Below are positions 15,901-24,017 of a stretch of 64,000 nucleotides of DNA, one piece after another. The notes beneath the pieces are model-generated. The model ran no database searches and had not been told where the DNA came from. It saw only the letters and a list, made by a program, of their open reading frames with translations. The DNA comes from Oscillospiraceae bacterium (GTDB lineage Bacteria > Bacillota > Clostridia > Oscillospirales > Oscillospiraceae), in assembly GCA_017458085.1 (NCBI GenBank), contig JAFTGE010000033.1:1-64000 (forward strand). The letters run 5' to 3'. Position numbers and translations under genes: made by a program. The first letter of the stretch is position 1; each line of letters opens with the position of its first letter.

Positions 15901-16380
15901 ATCATCCATCGTCTGGGCTGCAGCAAGAAGCTCGTCTGTGTGGTCAAGGACCGTGATCAGCTGTTTGATCTCAGAGCCGGAGCGCACCGTATCCTTATCC
16001 AGCGCAGCCCGCTCGATAAACAGGATGAAGTTTGCGGTGGCAAGCTGGGTGAAATCCGCAGAGGCTTCCGTCCCTTCCTTCGCCGGGGTGCCGGTATAGA
16101 GGATGAGCTCACAGACCGCCTTGCCTGCGGCTGCTGTCATCTGCTCCGTCACATCCACGGTCACGGTTTTGCTGTTGATAAGCGCGTCATAGGAGAACCC
16201 ATTCCCGTCGGGCTTGGTTCCCCTGATTTCTGCCTTGGTACCATTCGGCAGGATCAGGTCTCCCGCCGTCGCCACCAGGTTAAACAGAAGCGTTCTGCTT
16301 CCGGTATCATACTGGCTCACATGGATCACCGGCGCGATGCCGCCCGGAGATACGTCCAGTTCTGTCTGTGTTGTGATCAT
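12955..16380 (-). CDS. Baseplate/fibre protein: BppU-like N-terminus, LamG-like domain, N-terminal half of CotH-like kinase
   Basis: 1141 residues. Residues 1-130 resemble the BppU baseplate upper protein N-domain (LLFNLVATAGDLILPNGTKA, YTGTPAKEG). A coiled coil (about 145-265) and a poly-Gly linker (TGGGGGGGTSG, about 300) follow. Ig-like strands span about 310-600, and a LamG/concanavalin-like domain about 620-800 (VRVAFVVEKRTEHRLVYCYI). A CotH N-lobe follows from about 860 (FDVQGTSSQYYERKNYKGKY, AFIGKYNWNND), ending in the catalytic-loop-like FLMVDSRAKNMF only 12 residues before the stop. It anchors the fibre to the baseplate by its N-terminus, as in other siphoviruses. The kinase fold is completed by the overlapping downstream ORF. 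Confidence 0.75.
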   Translation of the reverse strand: MITTQTELDVSPGGIAPVIHVSQYDTGSRTLLFNLVATAGDLILPNGTKAEIRGTKPDGNGFSYDALINSKTVTVDVTEQMTAAAGKAVCELILYTGTPAKEGTEASADFTQLATANFILFIERAALDKDTVRSGSEIKQLITVLDHTDELLAAAQTMDDAKEQIAEMTESTRSDMTALAQRVETNAEELAEASRKSAEASARSADAAEKTLETVEAKGEQLSHLAITSDTLAKQALEKATNAENESAETSNAVDMVSRELARLRLLTEGKVDDAYVEDGFLYMTSDGDVVVGPLGPFSGTGGGGGGGTSGNNAHITLTNKSGFLSRTIAQGDTLPITINWTSEEDDIPTGNGTMKITVGGVTRAMLDVRQGDVTVDVAPYLSAGSSVVKINVADIYGNNRTLNFSITVVVLTLTSSFDDAAAYTGPISFPYVPTGNIQKTMVFLLDGHEIGRTVTSVSGRQQSFTIPQQRHGAHSFTCYFEADINGQTVKSNELYYEIICLETMNLTPIVTCDFHTETVKQYTTIHIGYSVYDPTSMNADVVIKRNDAVISTQTVGRSKQDFAVRMDTVGTFTFEIASGEASRSFSLTVTESDIQIEAETEALALYLTSSGRSNSEENRSVWSYGDVTAKLSNFNFASDGWQKDEDGISVLRVAGDARVQIPYLLFGSDFRTAGKTIELEFATRTVMNYDAVILSCMSGGRGLSLTAQKVVLRSEQSEIGMQFKENEHVRVAFVVEKRTEHRLVYCYINGIMSGAIQYPVNDDFSQTEPVGIAIGSNECTIDIYNIRVYDNDLTRQQVLDNWIADTQDVDEMLARYQRNQVYDAYGNIVKEQLPPDLPYLILEADELPQYKGDKKTISGSYTDPLHPEKSFTFTGAQFDVQGTSSQYYERKNYKGKYKEGVVNANGNTQEMIRLRDDSIAVATFCYKADVASSEGANNVELVRLYDDACPYRTPAQKEDPRVRQGIDGFPIVIFWHDTVKDETAFIGKYNWNNDKSTDEVFGFKEDDESWEVRNNTGDRVVYKSADYSGDAWLNDYEARFPDTDPPYADPAQLQEFAAWVVSTDTEKATGALLPSPVTYGEEEYTHDTYEYRLAKFKAEAGDYMELDSAMFYYLFTELFLMVDSRAKNMFPSFMGGDITG

Positions 16381-18221
16381 GAATTGTCTCCTTCCTCATC
16401 TTCCGGTATCGGGTCCGGCTGCGGATCAGCAGTCACCGCTGTGATCAATCCGTCTGTTACCGTCACCGTTCCGCCGTCCACATGATAGGTTCCGGTAAAG
16501 GTCTCTGCCGGCTGCGATGGCGGATCATCTGTCGCTCCGGTAACAATGCCTGCCCGGACGGATATAGACGCGCCGCCCGCATGTATACTGCCAGTAAATC
16601 CATCGCCAGAGCTGACTACATCGCCGTTTACTGTTTTGCCGTTCACAGTATTGGCGGATACCGCGTCTGCCTCCAAAGTCGTACTCTTTATGACCGCCAG
16701 GGATGCAGTATCCGCGGTTACAGATTTTGCGGTTATCTTCTCACTGGTCAGAGCATCCGTCTCAGCCTTCTTCGCCTTCCATGTGCCAGTCGCCATGTTC
16801 CAGGTGACATTCCCCTGCTTATCAGAAAGCGTGCCAGACTTTACGAGGGCCGCGTCGATGATCCCTTTCAGAATGCTGGCGTCCAGCTCTCCGTCCATAT
16901 CCAATAAAACGGAAAAAGCACCGCTGTAACCCTTATCGGTCACAGAGATGCCGTTTCGATTGATCTTTAGTATTTTCTTGGCGGTTGCGATATCCGCGGT
17001 GTCCATCGACAGGATTTCTATCGGCTGCCCCTGGGCGTTCGTGTTGATCACGATGTTGCCGCCCATGCTGCCGGAGAGAATATTTGTAGCAAGGGAAATG
17101 GCCTGTGACACGGACGCGTTCGTCGGCACTTCCTTTTTGATCTCTTCCGATATCTGACGGATGGAATCGCCAAGGGAGGATTTTACTTCCCCGATGGTCA
17201 TCTTCTCATACCGTTCTAAGATCACATCATAGGTGACCGCTACGATTTTAGCCTTGTTCTCAATCCCCAGCCCCTTATGATAGACGGTCACGGTATCGCA
17301 GAGCTTTAACTTTTGAAGCGGAGCGACATTTTTATATTCCTCCGTCTGCCAGAGGGCGATAAAGGACACATCAATACTCGCCGGGATGCTGCTTGGCGCG
17401 TTGTTTCTAACATACCGCTGCGCCCGCGCACGCAGCTGGTCTTCTGTTGGCTGCGTCTCAAATGCCGATGAGAAATCTACCGGCACGACCATCTTATAGA
17501 TGAAATCATCCGCCGCGTCAGAATAGATTACCTTCTCTGGAAGCAGCATCATGATCGGCTGCTCAGCCTCGTCCGTCCCCGCCCAGTAGGGAAGAATACC
17601 TGTCCAGATATTGGTGGTATCCGTGGTCTTCTTCACATCGGTCATGTTCTTTCCGTAGCGGATATAGACATCCTGATCGGATCCACGATGGGAGTGAAAT
17701 TTCACGGTAAATCTATCCCACTCATATTCACCGGGGCCGTAAATATCGAGGATCGACCCGCTGACTCCTCCCAGCAGTGACCGAAACGACGCCGGTGTAT
17801 CCACCGTGAATTTCGCTTCCAGAAAACGGTCTGTCCAGAAATTGAAGGGACAGTCGCCCACGCTGTTTTGTATCATACCCCGCAGCGCATCGGCACAGGT
17901 GCCGGCCTCAAAGGGCATCACCGTCACTTTGGAAAGTTGATAGCTGATGTGGCAGGCGTAAATGGTGACAATACCATTTAGTGGCCTTGTGATCTTATAA
18001 ATCCGAAACGGCTGGATATCATCGGAGTCATCATGCCTCGCGGCAATGATCCGCTCCTCCCGGATATCGGCATAGTGCCTGCCGGTGATGGGATATTCCA
18101 TCTCCAGTTCGTACTGGCCGTTGCGTTCTTCCGTCACCAGGCACTTCGTCGCCTCCGAGAGCCGCCCCAGACCGTTATTCCTAAATTCCGTCTCATTCGC
18201 CGGATACAAGATCGGTTTCAT
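16377..18221 (-). CDS. Phage tail protein (prophage endopeptidase tail / Tal family)
   Basis: 614 residues from the ATG at 18221, whose ATGA overlaps the Dit stop; an ORF extension upstream is an out-of-frame shadow of Dit. The N-terminal 370 residues match the conserved baseplate-hub fold of prophage tail (Tal) proteins (LSEATKCLVTEERNGQYELE, ITRPLNGIVTIYACHISYQL, LCDTVTVYHKGLGI). A helical middle (MTIGEVKSSLGDSIRQISEE) and a C-terminal beta-rich region with repeats on KSGTLSDKQGNVTWNMATGT follow. In this position, after Dit, it forms the hub through which DNA passes. The final part is exposed and may carry cell-wall or fibre attachment functions. Confidence 0.85.
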   Translation of the reverse strand: MKPILYPANETEFRNNGLGRLSEATKCLVTEERNGQYELEMEYPITGRHYADIREERIIAARHDDSDDIQPFRIYKITRPLNGIVTIYACHISYQLSKVTVMPFEAGTCADALRGMIQNSVGDCPFNFWTDRFLEAKFTVDTPASFRSLLGGVSGSILDIYGPGEYEWDRFTVKFHSHRGSDQDVYIRYGKNMTDVKKTTDTTNIWTGILPYWAGTDEAEQPIMMLLPEKVIYSDAADDFIYKMVVPVDFSSAFETQPTEDQLRARAQRYVRNNAPSSIPASIDVSFIALWQTEEYKNVAPLQKLKLCDTVTVYHKGLGIENKAKIVAVTYDVILERYEKMTIGEVKSSLGDSIRQISEEIKKEVPTNASVSQAISLATNILSGSMGGNIVINTNAQGQPIEILSMDTADIATAKKILKINRNGISVTDKGYSGAFSVLLDMDGELDASILKGIIDAALVKSGTLSDKQGNVTWNMATGTWKAKKAETDALTSEKITAKSVTADTASLAVIKSTTLEADAVSANTVNGKTVNGDVVSSGDGFTGSIHAGGASISVRAGIVTGATDDPPSQPAETFTGTYHVDGGTVTVTDGLITAVTADPQPDPIPEDEEGDNS

Positions 18222-18925
18222 AGGCACCACCACCTTGGAATCAGTTCTACCTTCGTAATGCCGGAGCCGAAAGTGATCGAGGTGCTGCCGGGCGGCAGGA
18301 TCGGAAAGTCGCCGCTCTCCAGCTCCACGCACCGGTTCAGATTGATATTGTCCCGAAAGGCGTCCTCCAGCTCACAGTCAAGATCGATATAAGAATCGTT
18401 TTCTGTGACCGTCACCTGCTCATCCCCCACCGTCAGTTTCCCCTTCCCGTAGATCCGAAGGAGCGGTTTTGCGTCATACATCGTGGGATTAAACACCGTG
18501 CCGGAGCCGGTCAGTACCTGCAGCCGCTCGCCGCTTTTTAAGTACTGCTGCGGCATGCAGGAAAAGGTAAGGTCAAAGGTGCCGGAATAGTTTTGAAAGC
18601 CCAGCTTCGGGCTCACCTCTTTATCCAGCACCGCCATCCGGTAATACTCCCCGTGGTAACTGTCCTCAAGCCGGTGATACCCCGGCTCCTTTAGAAGAAA
18701 GTTCATAAAGGATGTAAAGTTTCGGTCAAAATCGCGTTTGATGCCCACATGGTAGGTGAGCTCCGTGTTTTGATACCGGTGGTTGGAAAGCAGCAGATCG
18801 CCGTTTCTTCCCGGGATCTGCGTTCTCTCCACATCCGGCATGGTCTTTTTCCAGGTATCCTCTCCGGAGAGGACAAGGTTAAAATCGGCTGAACTTCTGC
18901 CGTTGTAAATAAAGATATGGCTCAT
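18218..18925 (-). CDS. Distal tail protein (Dit family)
   Basis: 235 residues. The sequence has the typical Dit pattern: an N-terminal ring domain (FIYNGRSSADFNLVLSGEDT, VERTQIPGRNGDLLLSNHR), FMNFLLKEPGYHRLEDSYHG, and a C-terminal domain with TGSGTVFNPTMYDAKPLLR. It forms the hexameric ring joining tail tube and baseplate. It follows the tape measure gene by 11 nt and overlaps the Tal start by 4 nt, the standard order in siphoviruses. Confidence 0.9.
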   Translation of the reverse strand: MSHIFIYNGRSSADFNLVLSGEDTWKKTMPDVERTQIPGRNGDLLLSNHRYQNTELTYHVGIKRDFDRNFTSFMNFLLKEPGYHRLEDSYHGEYYRMAVLDKEVSPKLGFQNYSGTFDLTFSCMPQQYLKSGERLQVLTGSGTVFNPTMYDAKPLLRIYGKGKLTVGDEQVTVTENDSYIDLDCELEDAFRDNINLNRCVELESGDFPILPPGSTSITFGSGITKVELIPRWWCL

Positions 18926-18936
18926 TGCCCCCTCCT

Positions 18937-21900
18937 TTACGAGAATGCCGCGGCTCGTCTGGCCACGTTCATGTTAATGCGCTCCTCGATCTCATCCGCA
19001 AGGGAAGAGATATCCTGTCCCGGCTGCGAGTACACATTAACCGTAACTCCGCCGTAGTTGACATTCATTTCCCCGGAAACAAGGCCTGCCACCGCCTGAC
19101 GGATCGTATTCATCAGGGTCTTCGTGCCGATGACCATTTCCGATCCGGCCTCGCCTCCTCCAAGAAACTGTCCGTTCATCGCGCCAAAGATCGTCGCGCC
19201 GTTTAAGAGCAGCGGATTGTCCATGGCTTTTTTGTACCAGGACACCGAGAACATCGGGATGGAAACCAGCCCGCCGATATCCTGCCAGTACCAGGAAAAG
19301 TGCGGCATCTTAATGGACGGAAAGCTCCATGAGAAATTGAACAGCCCTTTGATGTTGCTGATCGCGCCGCTGATATAGCTCTTCGCCGTATCGATGGGGC
19401 CCGTCATCGCGGTTTTAATGTTGTTCCAGGTCGTGCTTGCCGTATTCTTCAGATTCGAGAAAGCGGTCGATACACTGTTTTTGATATTCTCCGCAGCCGT
19501 CGTGATGCTTGACTTCATATTCGTCCATCCGGTGGACGCGGACGATTTCATGTTCTCCATCACAGTGGAGAGCTTTGTTTTCAGGTTGTCCCAGGCGGTA
19601 CCGACAGAGGTTTTGACGCTCTCCGCTACGGTCGTTGCCTTGGATTTGATACTCTCCCAGGCGGTAGATGTATTGCCCTTAACGCTCTCCCAGATGGTAG
19701 AGGTTTTGGTCTTTACATTCTCCCATGCTGTGGAGATGCCAGCCTTCACCGCTTCATATGCTGTGGAAACGCTGCTCTTAATACCATCCCAGGTCGTGCC
19801 GAGGCTCGTTTTGATATTGCCCCAGACCGTGGAAGTCGTGGACTTCACCGATTCCCACGCGGTTGATAGACCGCTCTTAATGTTCGTCCAGGCCGTGGTC
19901 GCAGCAGTCTTCATGCCTTCCCATGTAGTAGAGAAGAAGGTCTTAATACCGCTCCACACCGATGAGGTCGTATCCTTGATGGCATTCCATGTGGTGCTGA
20001 CTCCGGATTTGATATTTGTCCAGGCGGTAGTCGCCGTCTCCTTTAGGGAAGACCATGTATTGCCAAAGAATGTTTTTACATTTCCCCAGGCTGTAGAGGT
20101 CGTATCCCGGACAGCGTTCCAGGCGGTTGTGACGCCTGTTTTGATGCCTTCCCATGCTGTGGATGCAGCCGTTTTCATGCCACTCCATACGCCAGAGAAG
20201 AAACCGCTGATACCATTCCAGATCGTAGTAAAGAATCCGAATACCGCATTCCACGCATTCTGCACCCCGGAACTGATGGCCGTCGCCGTCGTAGTGGCCG
20301 CGGTCTTCATACCCTCCCAGATACCGGAGAAGAACTCTTTGATACCGTTCCAGATGGTGGTAAAGAATGAGGATACCGCATTCCACGCATTCTGGATACC
20401 GGTGCTGACCGCTGAGAGTGCGCCCGTTACGACGGATTTGATCGATTCCCAGATACCGGAGAAAAACTCCCGGATACTGTTCCAGATCGTGGTAAAGAAA
20501 TCTTTGATCCCCGTCCACACCTTCGACCAGTCGCCGTCAAAATCATCCAGTTCCACGCCAAAGAGATGAAACAGCCACTGGATCGGCTCAAACAGCAGGT
20601 TGATGATCCCGGTTGCGATATCCGAAATCCCCTGCCAGACGAGGCTCCAGTCCCCATCCTTAAAGCCTTTGATGATGCCGATGATCACCTCGACCACGCC
20701 GCCGAACACCTCGATAATGTCCCCAAAGGTATCCATGACGGAGCCAAGCAGGGTATCAAGGAGCGGCGCGAACACTTCATTGCAGAGCCAGTCGAACACA
20801 GCGCCCAGGTCTTCAAAAGAAAAACCGAGACTGTTGATCGCCTCGGTGATCTTCTCTCCCACTGCCTGGAATTTCTCTCTTAGTTTCTCCCAGTGAGCCG
20901 TGATCTTTTCCTTAAACTCATCGCTCGTATTCCAAAGATGCACAAAGGCCGCAGTCAGCGCCGCAACCACCGCGATGATGATCCAGCCGACAGGACCGAT
21001 GGCGGCGATCGCGGAAGCAAACTGCCCGCCGGCCCCGACACCGAGCTTTGCCTGATTGACGAAGGTCAAGATCCCTTTCCCCATAGACGAGATCGCCTGC
21101 ATCGCTTTCCCGACGCCGGTGGTAAGTTTCCCGACGACGAGCAGCACCGGCCCGATGGCCGCCGCGAAGGCCGCCACCCGAAGGATCGTGTTTCTCGTGC
21201 CCTCGTCCATCCCCTGCAGCTTTTCAATAAAAGTCTGGATATGGGAGACAATGTTCCGGATGGTGGGCATCAGGGCGTCACCGATCTGGATCATCAGTTC
21301 CTGCAGGGCAGACTTTAAGATCGTGATCTGCCCGGACAGGTTATCCTGCATGGTCAGCGCCATCTGCTCGGCGGAGCCGTCACAGTTGTCAATGGCACTG
21401 GTGAGCTTATCAAAGTCCTGATCGGATGCGTTGATGATGGCAAGCCAGCCCGCCATCGAGTTTTTCCCAAAGATCGCGGAGGCCGCTGCAGCCTGTTCCG
21501 ATTCCGTAAGACCGCCCATCTTTTCCCGGAGGGAGATCATGGTCTCCCGCAGGTTGATGGAGCCGTCCTTGTTCTGAACAAGGGCGATGTTGTAGCGGTC
21601 CATGTAGGTCTGCATCTGCTTCGTGGGCTTTGCCATGTTGGTAAGGCCCGTCCGAAGGGAAGTGCCTGCCTGGGATGCCTTGATACCGGCATTCGCCATA
21701 AGCCCCAGGGCTATGGAGGTATCCTCCGCATTGATGCCAAGGGCACCGGCGACAGGTGCCGCATACTTAAAGCTCTCACCCAGCATGCTGACATTGGTAT
21801 TGGCGTTGGAGCTTGCCGATGCCAGCACATCCGCAAAATGCCCGGAGTCCTTGGCGGAAAGACCGAAGGCAGTCAGTGCGTCGGTCACGATATCGGAAGT

Positions 21901-22638
21901 CGTACCCAGGTCTTCTCCGGATGCGGCCGCGAGGTTCATAATGCCCTCGATGCCGTCCAGCATATCCCCGGTCTTCCATCCGGCCATGGCCATGTACTCA
22001 AAGCCCTGCCCGGCCTCGGTTGCGGAGAACTTCGTCTTTGCGCCCATCTCCCGGGCCTTGGCGCGAAGGTCATCAAAGTCCTTCCCGGTGGCTCCGGAGA
22101 TGGCACCGACCTTTGACATCTGCTCATCAAAATCTGCTGTGGTCTTCACCGCAGCCGCGCCGATCCCGACGATAGGCGCGGTCACGGTCTTGGTAAGCGT
22201 CCCGCCGACCTTGCTCATCTTGGAGCCGATATTCTCAAAGGTCTTACCGACAGAATCGATCTTATTTAAGGTCTCATTCGCTTCCGCCGCTTCCCGGGCA
22301 AGGTTTTTCAGTTCCTCCTCGGTCGCGATGATCTCCCGCTGCAGGGCATCATATTTATCCTTGCCAAGATCGCCATTTTCCAGCTGCTGCTTTGCCTGCT
22401 CCTGGGCCGTTTTTAGAGCGTCCAGTTTTTCCTTGGTCGCGGAGATCTTTTCCTTTAGGGTCTGCTGCTTCTGGGACAGAAGCTCGGTATTGGAAGGATC
22501 GAGCTTTAAGAGCTTCTCCACATCTTTTAGCTTTGACTGAGTGTCTTTGATCGTGGTATTGACACTTTTTAAGGCTTTGTCGAGACCAGTGGTTTCGCCG
22601 TCTATGGTGACCACGAGACCTTTTATTCTATTGGCCAA
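18937..22638 (-). CDS. Tape measure protein with 11-residue periodic repeats
   Basis: 1233 residues from a TTG at 22638, 6 nt after AAGGAGGAG; the GTG at 22668 lies upstream of that site. A coiled coil (about 20-145) is followed by a TP901-type tape measure core (about 150-490: IGIGAAAVKTTADFDEQMSK, FSATEAGQGFEYMAMAGWKT). Membrane-like helices lie near 535-590 (VGWIIIAVVAALTAAFVHLW), then about 34 in-phase 11-residue units W-x2-I-K-x5-T/A. The C-terminal domain includes the FLGGGEAGSEMVIGT tail motif. The protein sets tail length; at about 0.15 nm per residue a tail near 185 nm is expected. A plus-strand toxin-antitoxin pair lies just upstream. Confidence 0.92.
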   Translation of the reverse strand: MANRIKGLVVTIDGETTGLDKALKSVNTTIKDTQSKLKDVEKLLKLDPSNTELLSQKQQTLKEKISATKEKLDALKTAQEQAKQQLENGDLGKDKYDALQREIIATEEELKNLAREAAEANETLNKIDSVGKTFENIGSKMSKVGGTLTKTVTAPIVGIGAAAVKTTADFDEQMSKVGAISGATGKDFDDLRAKAREMGAKTKFSATEAGQGFEYMAMAGWKTGDMLDGIEGIMNLAAASGEDLGTTSDIVTDALTAFGLSAKDSGHFADVLASASSNANTNVSMLGESFKYAAPVAGALGINAEDTSIALGLMANAGIKASQAGTSLRTGLTNMAKPTKQMQTYMDRYNIALVQNKDGSINLRETMISLREKMGGLTESEQAAAASAIFGKNSMAGWLAIINASDQDFDKLTSAIDNCDGSAEQMALTMQDNLSGQITILKSALQELMIQIGDALMPTIRNIVSHIQTFIEKLQGMDEGTRNTILRVAAFAAAIGPVLLVVGKLTTGVGKAMQAISSMGKGILTFVNQAKLGVGAGGQFASAIAAIGPVGWIIIAVVAALTAAFVHLWNTSDEFKEKITAHWEKLREKFQAVGEKITEAINSLGFSFEDLGAVFDWLCNEVFAPLLDTLLGSVMDTFGDIIEVFGGVVEVIIGIIKGFKDGDWSLVWQGISDIATGIINLLFEPIQWLFHLFGVELDDFDGDWSKVWTGIKDFFTTIWNSIREFFSGIWESIKSVVTGALSAVSTGIQNAWNAVSSFFTTIWNGIKEFFSGIWEGMKTAATTTATAISSGVQNAWNAVFGFFTTIWNGISGFFSGVWSGMKTAASTAWEGIKTGVTTAWNAVRDTTSTAWGNVKTFFGNTWSSLKETATTAWTNIKSGVSTTWNAIKDTTSSVWSGIKTFFSTTWEGMKTAATTAWTNIKSGLSTAWESVKSTTSTVWGNIKTSLGTTWDGIKSSVSTAYEAVKAGISTAWENVKTKTSTIWESVKGNTSTAWESIKSKATTVAESVKTSVGTAWDNLKTKLSTVMENMKSSASTGWTNMKSSITTAAENIKNSVSTAFSNLKNTASTTWNNIKTAMTGPIDTAKSYISGAISNIKGLFNFSWSFPSIKMPHFSWYWQDIGGLVSIPMFSVSWYKKAMDNPLLLNGATIFGAMNGQFLGGGEAGSEMVIGTKTLMNTIRQAVAGLVSGEMNVNYGGVTVNVYSQPGQDISSLADEIEERINMNVARRAAAFS
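19390..20525 (-). repeat. About 34 in-phase 33-bp/11-residue repeats in the tape measure gene
   Basis: Units such as WTNIKSGVSTT, WNAIKDTTSSV, WSGIKTFFSTT and WEGMKTAATTA run without a phase break. The repeats are divergent at the DNA level, so they are old rather than freshly amplified. Confidence 0.85.
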
Positions 22639-22678
22639 AGTTCGCTCCTCCTTCCGTTGAAAGTTCACAATTTATCTG

Positions 22679-22740
22679 TTGATATTTCCTGCTGTTTCGG
22701 ATATACTATGGTCAGGAAGACCAGGTTGGTCATTCTGGTC
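22679..22740 (+). promoter_or_regulatory. Promoter and operator of the first toxin-antitoxin pair
   Basis: TTGATA (22679-22684), 17 nt, TATACT (22702-22707). Directly downstream, GGTC/GACC/GGTC/GGTC are spaced every 9 bp (22710-22740), a likely antitoxin-binding array covering the start of transcription. Confidence 0.65.
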
Positions 22741-22761
22741 ATATAATTGGAGGCGTATCCT

Positions 22762-23007
22762 ATGATGCAAGTAAATGTATTGGAAGCAAAAACGGATCTT
22801 TCAAAGCTGATCCGCATGCTCGAAACAAAAAAAGAAGACTATATCACGGTTGCCCGCAATGGCAAGCCTATCATTATGATGACGCTTATCAATGAGACCC
22901 CTGTCTCCAACCGCATCGGAATTGCGAAGGGCAAATTCACCCTGCATGGAGATTTTGATGCTGATAATGACGCCATCGCCGACCTGCTGTCAGGAGGTGC
23001 ACTGTGA
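22762..23007 (+). CDS. Phd/YefM-type antitoxin
   Basis: 81 residues from the ATG at 22762 (GGAGG 8 nt upstream); the earlier TTG overlaps that site. The N-terminal Phd DNA-binding fold is clear (MQVNVLEAKTDLSKLIRMLE, ITVARNGKPIIMM). The C-terminal toxin-neutralising tail reads IGIAKGKFTLHGDFDADND. The last codons overlap the PIN toxin start. It should repress its own promoter and block the adjacent toxin. It is the first gene of a plus-strand cassette inserted among minus-strand tail genes. Confidence 0.88.
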   Translation: MMQVNVLEAKTDLSKLIRMLETKKEDYITVARNGKPIIMMTLINETPVSNRIGIAKGKFTLHGDFDADNDAIADLLSGGAL

Positions 23008-23408
23008 ATCTACTGCTTGATACGCACATCGCTATCTGGGCTCTGGATGACGCTCCCCAGCTTTCCGAGAAGGCTCGGGAACTGATCCTGGACCCAAACA
23101 ACACAATCTACTACAGCACGGTCTCTGTCTGGGAAGTCATGCTGAAGCACGCCCGTCGCCCTGATGAAATCCCCTTTGGTGAGAAAGATTTCAGCGAGGG
23201 CTGCCGTTCCGCAGGTTTCATCCCGCTGGGACTTGCCGACAAGCACATCCTTGCGGTCAGCACGCTCTCCCGCCCGGACAATGTGAAGGAGCACAATGAT
23301 CCTTTCGACCGGCTCCTCATCGCCCAGGCGAAAGTGGAAAATCTTTCATTCCTTACGCATGATGAGCTGATTCCTGACTATAACGAAAGGTGCGTCATTC
23401 CTGTATAA
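23004..23408 (+). CDS. PIN-domain toxin (VapC-like ribonuclease)
   Basis: 134 residues, GTG at 23004 overlapping the antitoxin stop. PIN-domain acidic residues are visible in LLLDTHIAIW (Asp6), SVSVWEVMLK (Glu44 region) and HNDPFDRLLIAQA (Asp about 98/101). The family cleaves tRNA or other RNA using Mg2+ at this acidic cluster. It ends 12 nt before a plus-strand terminator, so the pair is a self-contained cassette. It is convergent with the tail chaperone gene. Confidence 0.88.
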   Translation: MNLLLDTHIAIWALDDAPQLSEKARELILDPNNTIYYSTVSVWEVMLKHARRPDEIPFGEKDFSEGCRSAGFIPLGLADKHILAVSTLSRPDNVKEHNDPFDRLLIAQAKVENLSFLTHDELIPDYNERCVIPV

Positions 23409-23420
23409 CGGCAAGTCTTA

Positions 23421-23451
23421 TCCCCACCCCAGGCATGAGGTGGGGATTTTT
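23421..23451 (+). terminator. Terminator of the first toxin-antitoxin pair
   Basis: TCCCCACC and GGTGGGGA stem with a short loop followed by TTTTT. Confidence 0.85.
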
Positions 23452-23456
23452 CATCG

Positions 23457-24004
23457 TTAAAACCGGTCGAAATCGCTTTGTCCGGCTGTTCTGACTGCGG
23501 GTCCGTAGTCTTCGCCGTCGTTCCCCTTCTCCGTCCAGATATCGAGAACCATTCCGATGGTAAGAAGGTCGAGGTCTGTTAAGGACAGCCCCACCTCCAG
23601 GCACCGGAGAATAAATAACGGCGTCGTTATTTCGCGGTTACTGCCGCGAGGTTTTTTTTAGACTCGACATCCGTGATCAGGTTTGTTCCCCACAGTTCCA
23701 GGATCTCTGGCAGTATTTCGTAAATGCTGAACATCTCGAACTGTTCCAGCCATTCATCAATGGTCTTGGGGATCGTAGGGTCGGCGTGGAAAGCCATGAT
23801 GTAGGCCACATTCTCGAAGATCTCCAGATCCTCGATCTCCATGCTGCTGCCATCCTTGCTGCCCTTTTCCGTGTAGGACTTTTCCAGCTTTGTGAGGTCC
23901 TTAAAAATGTCTCGTCCAAACTTAATGCGGTAGAGTCTCGGTACAGATGCCGAGGAGCGGAATTTTACTTCCTGCTCCCCGATCGTTACGGTTTTTTCAA
24001 GCAT
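23457..24004 (-). CDS. Tail assembly chaperone long form, made by -1 frameshift
   Basis: 182 residues: 118 from the short chaperone frame, then 64 in the -1 frame after A AAA AAC (23657-23651), ending at TAA 23459-23457. The -1 frame reads NREITTPLFILRCLEVGLSL, then TDLDLLTIGMVLDIWTEKGN and ends QSDFDRF. This is a typical second chaperone domain, like lambda gpGT, that contacts the tape measure while the first domain binds tail tube subunits. The -1 segment has no ribosome site or start of its own near its N-terminus, so frameshifting is the natural way to make it. Confidence 0.85.
23627..24004 (-). CDS. Tail assembly chaperone short form (gpG-like)
   Basis: 125 residues. The helical protein (EQEVKFRSSASVPRLYRIKF, ENVAYIMAFHADPTIPKTID, MFSIYEILPEILELWGTN) matches the usual gpG-like chaperone found between the major tail protein and tape measure genes. 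It keeps tail tube subunits and tape measure soluble during assembly. The slippery A8-C run near its end diverts some ribosomes to the long form. It starts 13 nt after the major tail protein stop. Confidence 0.85.
   Translation of the reverse strand: MLEKTVTIGEQEVKFRSSASVPRLYRIKFGRDIFKDLTKLEKSYTEKGSKDGSSMEIEDLEIFENVAYIMAFHADPTIPKTIDEWLEQFEMFSIYEILPEILELWGTNLITDVESKKNLAAVTAK
23632..23657 (-). promoter_or_regulatory. Programmed -1 frameshift site
   Basis: The slippery heptamer A AAA AAC (23657-23651) is in the correct phase of the upstream frame. One base later a perfect TCGCGG/CCGCGA hairpin (23649-23632) begins. The -1 frame is open for 64 codons and encodes the conserved second chaperone domain. 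Confidence 0.85.
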
Positions 24005-24017
24005 GTCTTATCCTCCC

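Noticed and set aside
19390..20525. CRISPR array
   Set aside because: The periodic units are contiguous coding repeats without spacers. No repeat-spacer array or cas gene is present in the window.
19394..20569. 391-codon plus-strand open frame with apparent repeats
   Set aside because: It mirrors the 33-bp repeats of the tape measure gene on the other strand.
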